NCBI RefSeq assembly: GCF_040183065.1
Contig: NC_091122.1
Span: 160,327,955-160,391,954, forward strand
Reading direction: 5' to 3'
Source of the DNA: Periplaneta americana
Lineage: Eukaryota; Arthropoda; Insecta; Blattodea; Blattidae
DNA: 64,000 bases
Shown here piece by piece: positions 58,325 through 64,000 of the stretch (the stretch's first letter is position 1; the number at the start of each line of letters is the position of its first letter). A program made the position numbers and the translations under genes. The notes beneath the pieces were generated by a model. That model did no database searches. It was not told where the DNA came from and saw nothing but the letters and a program-made list of their open reading frames with translations.

Positions 58325-58606
58325 CATAATTAGGAACATTAAATCCAGACATTTGAGATGGGCAGGGCATGTAGCACGTATGGGCGAATCCAGAAATGAA
58401 TATAGAGTGTTAATTGGGAGGCCAGAGGGAAAAAGACCTTTCGGGATGTCGAGACGTAGATGGGAAGATAATATTAAAATGGATTTGAGGGAGGTGGGAT
58501 ATGATGATAGAGACTGGATTAATCTTGCTCAGGATAGGGACCGATGGCGGGCTTATGTGAGGGCGGCAATGAACCTCCGGGTTCCTTAAAAGCCAGTAAG
58601 TAAGTA
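58325..58606 (+). mobile_element. 5'-truncated LINE, family L1a, copy 3, 15-bp TSD
   Basis: Plus strand encodes RWAGHVARMGESRNEYRVL, then GRPEGKRPFGMSRRRWEDN and KMDLREVGYDDRDW..AAMNLRVP to TAA, the last ~80 codons of the L1a ORF. The 3' tail is AAAAGCCAGTAAGTAAGT. A 15-bp repeat AGTATCATTATAATT flanks it (58310-58324, 58607-58621). Only ~280 bp survived insertion. Confidence 0.9.
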
Positions 58607-58629
58607 AGTATCATTATAATTATAATTAT

Positions 58630-58637
58630 AATTACCG

Positions 58638-58674
<37 letters not shown>

Positions 58675-58704
58675 AATATCATCATCATCATTATCATCAT
58701 CATC
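58630..58704. repeat. (ATT)n and (ATC)n microsatellites
   Basis: Adjacent short arrays of ATT and ATC units after a TACCGGTA palindrome. Confidence 0.85.
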
Positions 58705-58902
58705 ATGTCTTCGTCATCCAAAACTGTAGCCAGGGGCTGTGAACTGGGTATCTGCCAGGGGTGCAAACAGCTGGTGTTATTAACTTGATCATAATATCAT
58801 GAAACGGAAGAACAGTACATAAATTACCCATTTTACGGGTAATTTGAACTTTACTAAAGTAACAATATATCCTACCTACACATGACCCTGTTATGCATGT
58901 AC

Positions 58903-59040
58903 ACGCACGCACGCACATGCTCACGTACATACCCATACACACACACTCTCCCTCTCCTTCCCTTCCCTATCCCTCCCTCCCTCTCCCCTCCCTCCTTATC
59001 TCCCTCCCTTTCTCTCCCTCTCCCTCCATCTCTCTCTAAA
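58903..59040. repeat. CA-rich then CCCT/CTCC-rich low-complexity tract
   Basis: ACGCACGCAC and CACACACAC words followed by a ~90-bp polypyrimidine tract (CCCTCCCTCTCCCCTCCCTC). It yields long spurious frames on both strands. It could adopt non-B DNA structure. Confidence 0.8.
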
Positions 59041-59129
59041 ATTAGCACAAAAATTGCGAATAATACTGCCTGTGTCAGTGTAAAGAATAATATTAAAAAT
59101 AAATGATTTTCTAAGTTAATTGTGATGGT

Positions 59130-59820
59130 GATAATCAAGGTCGTATGCAAGGAGGAGTTACCGGTTTTGAACTCCCCCACTTGAAGTAAAAAAAAGAATA
59201 CATATTTAGATTTGAATATTTTTTATCCATAATCGTTTCCCCTTGTCTAATTTTTCAGTCGGAAAAAATGTTATGTTTTATTTAACGACGCTCGCAACTG
59301 CAGAGGTTATATCAGCATCGCCGGATGTGCCGGAGTTTTGTCCTGCAGGAGTTCTTTTACATGCCAGTAAATCTACTGACATGAGCCTGTCGCATTTAAG
59401 CACACTTAAATGCCATCGACCTGGCCCAGGATCGAACCCGCAACCTTGGGCATAGAAGGCCAGTCACTGTCGGAATAACAAAATCTGTATCGACATAAGG
59501 CATAGTCCTTCTACCCCTCCAATATAATCCGTGTGCTTGTGCTGCGGCATGTTCGAATATAACAATGTTATCTCTATTATGGAGAGATCTACTGTCTAGT
59601 ACCGACCTTGTAATGAAATGAAGCTGACACAATATGAAATTTAACTTGTTGTGAAACATATTGAAAACGTCGTTTTGACAGTTCTGCAGTTCAGATGTTA
59701 AATATTGTGCATTGTCCATTTTAAACTCGTTATTCACCCGTTTGTTAGTTTGAGTTCTAACTTTATTGTGAAATGTTCGTTTAACATTTTGTGTAATTCA
59801 AGATTTCCGATTATTCTCAT
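59130..59820 (+). repeat. Partial paralogue of the hAT-like element, split by a SINE
   Basis: 59130-59264 aligns with 33925-34075 (CGTATGCAAGGAGGAG..; ATACATATTTAGATTTGAAT; CCATAATCGTTTCCCCTTGT). 59469-59600 continues the alignment with 34076-34200 (AACAAAATCTGTATCGACAT), and 59600-59800 with 35480-35630 (ACCTTGTAATGAAATGAAGC; GTTTTGACAGTTCTGCAGTT). So the element has an internal deletion and a nested SINE. Confidence 0.75.
59265..59468 (-). repeat. tRNA-derived SINE, family A, copy 3
   Basis: Same body as copies 1 and 2 (minus strand GGTTGCGGGTTCGATCCTGG; ..GCGTCGTTAAATAAAACATA). Inserted in the hAT-like paralogue; a 7-bp repeat GTCGGAA flanks it (59258-59264, 59469-59475). Confidence 0.8.
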
Positions 59821-60297
59821 ATTTATAACTAATTCCACACATGTAATGAAATTTCCTGTGTACAATACCAGTACTTAGTTATTACTACACTAAGTGGAAA
59901 TTAAATAATTTATGTGTATAAACTTATCACTTATCACTTAGGATTTAAAAGTTTAAGTAGTGAATCCAATTTAAGGAGTCACATCTTGAAACGTGAAGAA
60001 CACTGTTATTGAAAAAATATCTACTAATCTAAATCTAATAAACTAGTTCTTCTTCCTCTGAAGTAGCAAGACTTGGTAGGTATGTTCCAATTTCAGTGGT
60101 TGATATCTTATGTCCAATACGGTATGTCGTCAATTTAATTTTGTTTTTGTAGAAGTTCACACTTCAGATGGAAACTCACTCTCCATATCTGATGGTAAGA
60201 AGTGATAGTCCCACTACAAGACTTTATTTTTTAGCACATGTATCACAGCCGAAGGATATATTTCTTACTGAAAACTTGAAATTGGTTTATCTTGAAT

Positions 60298-60299
<2 letters not shown>

Positions 60300-60347
<48 letters not shown>

Positions 60348-61026
60348 ATTCCAGGCACGAAATTAGGCCATTGTTGGCCTGTTTCGGTTCCAGCTATACA
60401 GGATCCAATAGACGTTTCTGTGGACGTCCAGGTCGTCGTCGTCCTTGAGGGTGGTATTTTAGCATTTCTTGGGGTGTTCGGCCAGCTTCCATACGAGAAA
60501 TGTGTTCAAGCCATCTGCTTCTGTATTCTGTAATTTCTTTCTTCTAATGGTTGCATGTTGAGTTCCTGCAGTATATCCTCGTTCCTCTTGTGGTCCAGAA
60601 GTGTGTATCCTGCAGTTCGTCGCAGATATTTCATTTCAGCTGCTCTTAATCTGCTGATATCTCTTTGTTTCAGAACCCAAATTTCGCTTCCATAGAGGAG
60701 AGTTGGTAGTGCAAGGGTTTTATATAGTTTTATTCTGGAATGTTTCTGTACTAAACTTGGTTTTAGGGTATGGTTTAGCAGTCCTAATATTTGTAAAAAT
60801 TTGTTAATTTTTCTGCTTACGGTACATCATTCTCTCCTTCATATGATATATTACATCTTAAGTATGAAAAGGAATTTATCTGTTCTAAAATCTCATTTTC
60901 AACAACAATTTTGCTTCGGATTGGGTTTGTACCTTCAAATGCCATTATTTTGGTTTTTTTTTTCTGGTGAAATCTTCATGTCATGTTCTTCTATGATTTT
61001 ATTTAGTTTAGTTTAGTTTATTTAGC
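60300..61026 (-). mobile_element. 5'-truncated RTE-like LINE with (GAT)n tail, 12-bp TSD
   Basis: Minus strand pieces encode LALPTLLYGSEIWVLKQRD, then SRLRAAEMKYLRRTAGYTLL, DHKRNEDILQELNMQPLEER and the degenerate end ..TGQQWPNFVPGI, the C-terminus of an RTE-like LINE. Frames are shifted in places. The 3' end is the (ATC/GAT)n array at 60300-60348. A 12-bp repeat TATCTTGAATAT flanks it (60288-60299, 61027-61038). In the intron between domains 1 and 2. Confidence 0.88.
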
Positions 61027-61294
61027 TATCTTGAATATAATATTGATAATTCTTTTAGGCCTATATTCATTCCAATTTTTCTAGATTTTCCTTTGCTTAA
61101 TTTTAAATATAGTAAATTAACAAAACATATCAGGATCTTCAGCGAAGAAGAAGTATATTCGATATTACAAATACCAGTATTCACTTTTGAAATGTAGATA
61201 CTTGCATTTTATGTCATGCTACTGTGTCACATGCTGTAATGCTGTGCTTCAAAACATTCCCATGCTTCGTGCTAGATGAATATAACATCATTAC

Positions 61295-61429
61295 CTCGTT
61301 TGCCTCTTCTACCACAATGATGAATTGTACATGAGGCGTGATCTGCAATGCCATCGATTGCACAAATGCAAATATTGCAATCCCTTGAGAATATTTCACC
61401 AGGATCACATCTCAGAGCATATTCAATAC
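61295..61429 (-). CDS. Pacifastin-domain exon 1 of the window (domain 1, predicted P1 Ile)
   Basis: One complete pacifastin light-chain (serine protease inhibitor) domain in one exon. The six cysteines follow C-x9-C-N-x-C-x-C-x3-G-x6-C-T-x3-C: CDPGEIFSRDCNICIC, then CTIHHC. The exon enters after CTAG with two bases of a split codon and ends in phase 1 before GTAATG, so it is a symmetric 1-1 exon (135 bp). The reactive loop C-T-[P1]-[P1'] gives Ile, unusual for trypsin/chymotrypsin targets. After the domain comes GRRGKRG, a dibasic processing site. The acceptor is preceded by an (AAT)n microsatellite rather than a normal pyrimidine tract. An upstream exon must supply the signal peptide. Confidence 0.85.
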
Positions 61430-61443
61430 CTAGATGATAAATT

Positions 61444-61445
61444 AT

Positions 61446-61489
<44 letters not shown>

Positions 61490-61490
61490 C
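61444..61490. repeat. (AAT)n microsatellite at the domain-1 acceptor
   Basis: AAT/ATT array ending ~15 bases 5' of the acceptor of the first pacifastin exon, occupying the place of the pyrimidine tract and branch region. Confidence 0.85.
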
Positions 61491-61504
61491 AATTATACTC
61501 ATTA

Positions 61505-63849
61505 TCTGAGATTTTCATTTTATTTCAAACATTTTTTCATTTCATAGTGAAAGTAGGCTATTATAACATGAAAAATATTTAATTTTTTGCTTCACTTGAA
61601 TGAAACTAAATCTTTATTAAAAGAATAAAGTTTCCAACAGACTAGGTACATTGCAATTCTAAAAATGCAAGATTAAATTTTCATACATAAATTTGTTTCT
61701 ACCTACATAACATCTAAAAATACAAGAATGAGCTTTCATATTGTCGACTTACTTTTAAAACCTCGTAACTGCATTTGAGAAAAATAACCTCTTATTCTTT
61801 TTGTTATGCATTTGTTACTGGTATTTATAAAGTGAGGAATCACTTGCAGACTTACGAGGTGTTATCTGGAGATGCGTGGAAAATGAACCGAAATATTGAG
61901 AAACCCCACATGTCTAGAAAACTAAACTTTTCAGGAGATATAAAAAACATCTCAGGTCCTAGATTTGTGCTCAAATTAGTTTTTTCTTAACACTTCATCT
62001 AAAATGACTGTTGATGAGAATATGTGAGGTTTCTCTTCATAATATTATGAGTCTACATGTTTAGAATACGAAATCATATATAACTCAATTTCGTAAAAAG
62101 AAATGGACATGTGGGGTTTCTCAATATGTGATTCAAATATCCAATGTATAAATTCTTTTATACTCGACCATGCCGAAATGTAGTAATTATACACCTGGTA
62201 GCAGCCCTTTAATGGACCTCATTAAAGTACACCTATTCATTAAAGTTCAGGTGTTCCACCAATCAGAAAATACAATTGTAGCAATATGAAAGTGCAAGTA
62301 TCGATTATTCTCGGATATGCAATCGAAAGACAACAATAAATCAATAAATCACCTATATTTGAAAACAATAAATCACCTATATTTGAAATAAAGTCAGTTC
62401 TGTTACTATAACAATTAGCGTTAATTGTAAATAATATTCAAATAAATTCAATTTGTCATCTCGTTTTTCATTGTCTAATTCAGTTTCAAGGTTATATCAA
62501 GATTAATGTTTATTTTACTCACTAGATTATATCAAGGTCAATGTCGACATTCGTTTCTCGGAAAAATCAATACTTTCGCATCTGCGCACATCTCACAATT
62601 TACGAGGTATTGCACAAGTCAGTTCCGCTCCTCAGTCAGATAAGAATAACATGAATACTTATGAATAATTTCAAGTTATAAATATGGTCGAGCATAAAAA
62701 GTCGTATGAAACTTGACTATAATGGTAATTAAGATGCTCGTACGAAAATTATGAAACTCGCTTGCGCTCATTTCATAAACATATTCGCGTCTTAATTACT
62801 ACCATTATAGGCTCGTTGCATAATGTACTATTATGGAAATGTTATAACACACAACTGCAGAATATATTATACATTTGCATGGATATAATTAATCAGACAT
62901 ACTAACTTGAGTTGCGAAGTTAACTTAGGTGGTGATGTTAAAGAATCTGGATTTCATACAATAGATATATTTTTCAGATATAATTAAGAATGAAATTCCA
63001 AATTCTCTACATGAATTTATTGCAGGAGATTAATTTGCTAGGTTCTGGAATAGGTTTGCATATTGCATGCCTGCTTCTCAACTAATATTTCTTTTTTCAG
63101 TATAAGAATAAAAGATTTAATGTCTGTATATGATGTAAGTTAACATACCAGTAGCAATTCCTCTAGTAACCAATAATATGACAGAAAATGTTTAGTGTTA
63201 GGACTCGTGTGCTAAAAGTTCTTGTAACTTTCAGATGTTACTGATACTTGTTTTTTCCTTCACTTTCTTCCGGTATTTTCATATATAAAATCTAAATGCA
63301 TTTATGACATCCATATTTCTATATACTTGTTCAGATTGTTTTTTTTTTTATTTATGTGAACAATAGGACAGGTACAGATATATAAATTCAAACAATTTCT
63401 TTCCTATATAATTTCACCTCATATTTTTTATTCATTGTACATGAAATAATAATTGATATTGTAATATGTACAGTTACTTCTTTTTGTTTAACAAAACAAA
63501 GCATTAAATTTTATATAATTTTTATCTCTCGCACTGATTATTTTATGATTTTCGTTGAATTATTGTGATTAAGTGATTTTCCCCCGTAATTATGTTGTAA
63601 TTGCAATTTAAATTTGTATAATATAATTCTAAATTAGATTAATAATTGTAATGTTCCTGTATAAATAAAAAAAATGACATTTGGGTTGTTGGAAATGTAG
63701 ATTCACTATAGGAGTTCAAAACATATACAGTAATATAAATAGAGGAAACTGGTATTAATAAAATAATAGCTAAAGCAATTAAAGACATGTGGAAAAACCG
63801 AATTATAAGATGATTAGGAAAGTAATGATGTACTGTACTAGTTGACGAT
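61505..63849. other. Presumed 5' intron of the pacifastin gene or upstream DNA; no exon seen
   Basis: AT-rich. I looked on the minus strand for further C-x9-C-N-x-C domains and for a signal-peptide exon with a phase-1 donor and found none that I can support. A direct repeat CAATAAATCACCTATATTTGAAA occurs twice around 62335-62390 (only its core is quoted in full length here by position). Confidence 0.4.
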
Positions 63850-64000
63850 GGAACTTCACTTCTTCATTTTTCTATATACACTTTTAACACTGATTTTTGA
63901 TATCACTGTTTAAATTTCCACCTTCTTTACTGTTTTAATATTTAGGATTTACCTTGCTTGTCTAGTTTCGAAGTCTTGTGCTTCATTGTCCAAAGTCAAA
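63850..64000 (-). repeat. Penelope-like end fragment at the window edge
   Basis: TACACTTTTAACACTGATTT, then CTTGTCTAGTTTCGAAGTCT and TTCATTGTCCAAAGTC share order and wording with 540-680 (TAGTTTCGAAGTGG; TTGTCCGAAGCC). Truncated by the end of the window. Confidence 0.4.

Noticed and set aside
58872..59180. Glu/Arg/Gly-rich frames on both strands
   Set aside because: Produced by the polypyrimidine tract; low complexity, no conserved domain.
60168..60533. Poly-His open frame
   Set aside because: Translation of the (ATC)n tail of the LINE at 60300-61026.

Overview
The window is AT-rich, intron-rich and repeat-rich insect DNA. Three things point to a cockroach-like (Blattodea, perhaps Periplaneta-like) genome: a TBC1D1/TBC1D4 (Drosophila pollux) type RabGAP with short exons and large introns, a multi-domain pacifastin inhibitor gene (an arthropod family), and a set of LINE, SINE, Penelope-like and Tc1/mariner/hAT/pogo repeats typical of such genomes. 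The species call is inference from family resemblance; no search was run.

Layout. (1) 1-15.3 kb, plus strand: the last five coding exons of the RabGAP gene (TBC domain second half, coiled coil, long Ser/Thr-rich tail). Introns hold a Tc1 element, MITEs, tRNA-derived SINEs, a head-to-head Penelope-like insertion and a rearranged mariner. (2) 15.3-24.6 kb: 3' flank and intergenic repeats (SINEs, a 5'-truncated LINE, a TIR element with an 8-bp target duplication). (3) 24.6-25.95 kb, minus strand: a single-coding-exon secreted leucine-rich-repeat protein. (4) 26.3-39.6 kb: gene-free; it holds a FLYWCH-type (MULE-like) remnant with an endonuclease-type LINE nested in it, an RNase H-bearing LINE tail, a hAT-like element and a second head-to-head Penelope-like pair. 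(5) 39.6-61.4 kb, minus strand: at least nine exons, each coding one six-cysteine pacifastin domain, all with phase-1 introns. Introns contain a mariner deletion derivative, a hAT MITE, two pogo-like elements with LINE sequence inside, a Penelope-like insertion and several LINE tails. The 5' end of the gene (signal peptide) lies beyond the window or was not recognised. (6) 61.4-64 kb: no gene seen.

The three genes show no obvious functional link. The RabGAP acts in vesicle trafficking. The LRR protein is secreted with unknown ligand. The pacifastin precursor is likely cut at dibasic sites into a panel of serine-protease inhibitors. Its most striking property is that the predicted reactive-site (P1) residue changes from domain to domain (Ile, Glu, Lys, Arg, Leu, Arg, Gln, Leu, Leu from 5' to 3'), and the eighth domain exon carries an in-frame TGA just before a good donor site. 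A second window-wide oddity is a strong excess of the palindromic octamers TACCGGTA and TAGGCCTA.
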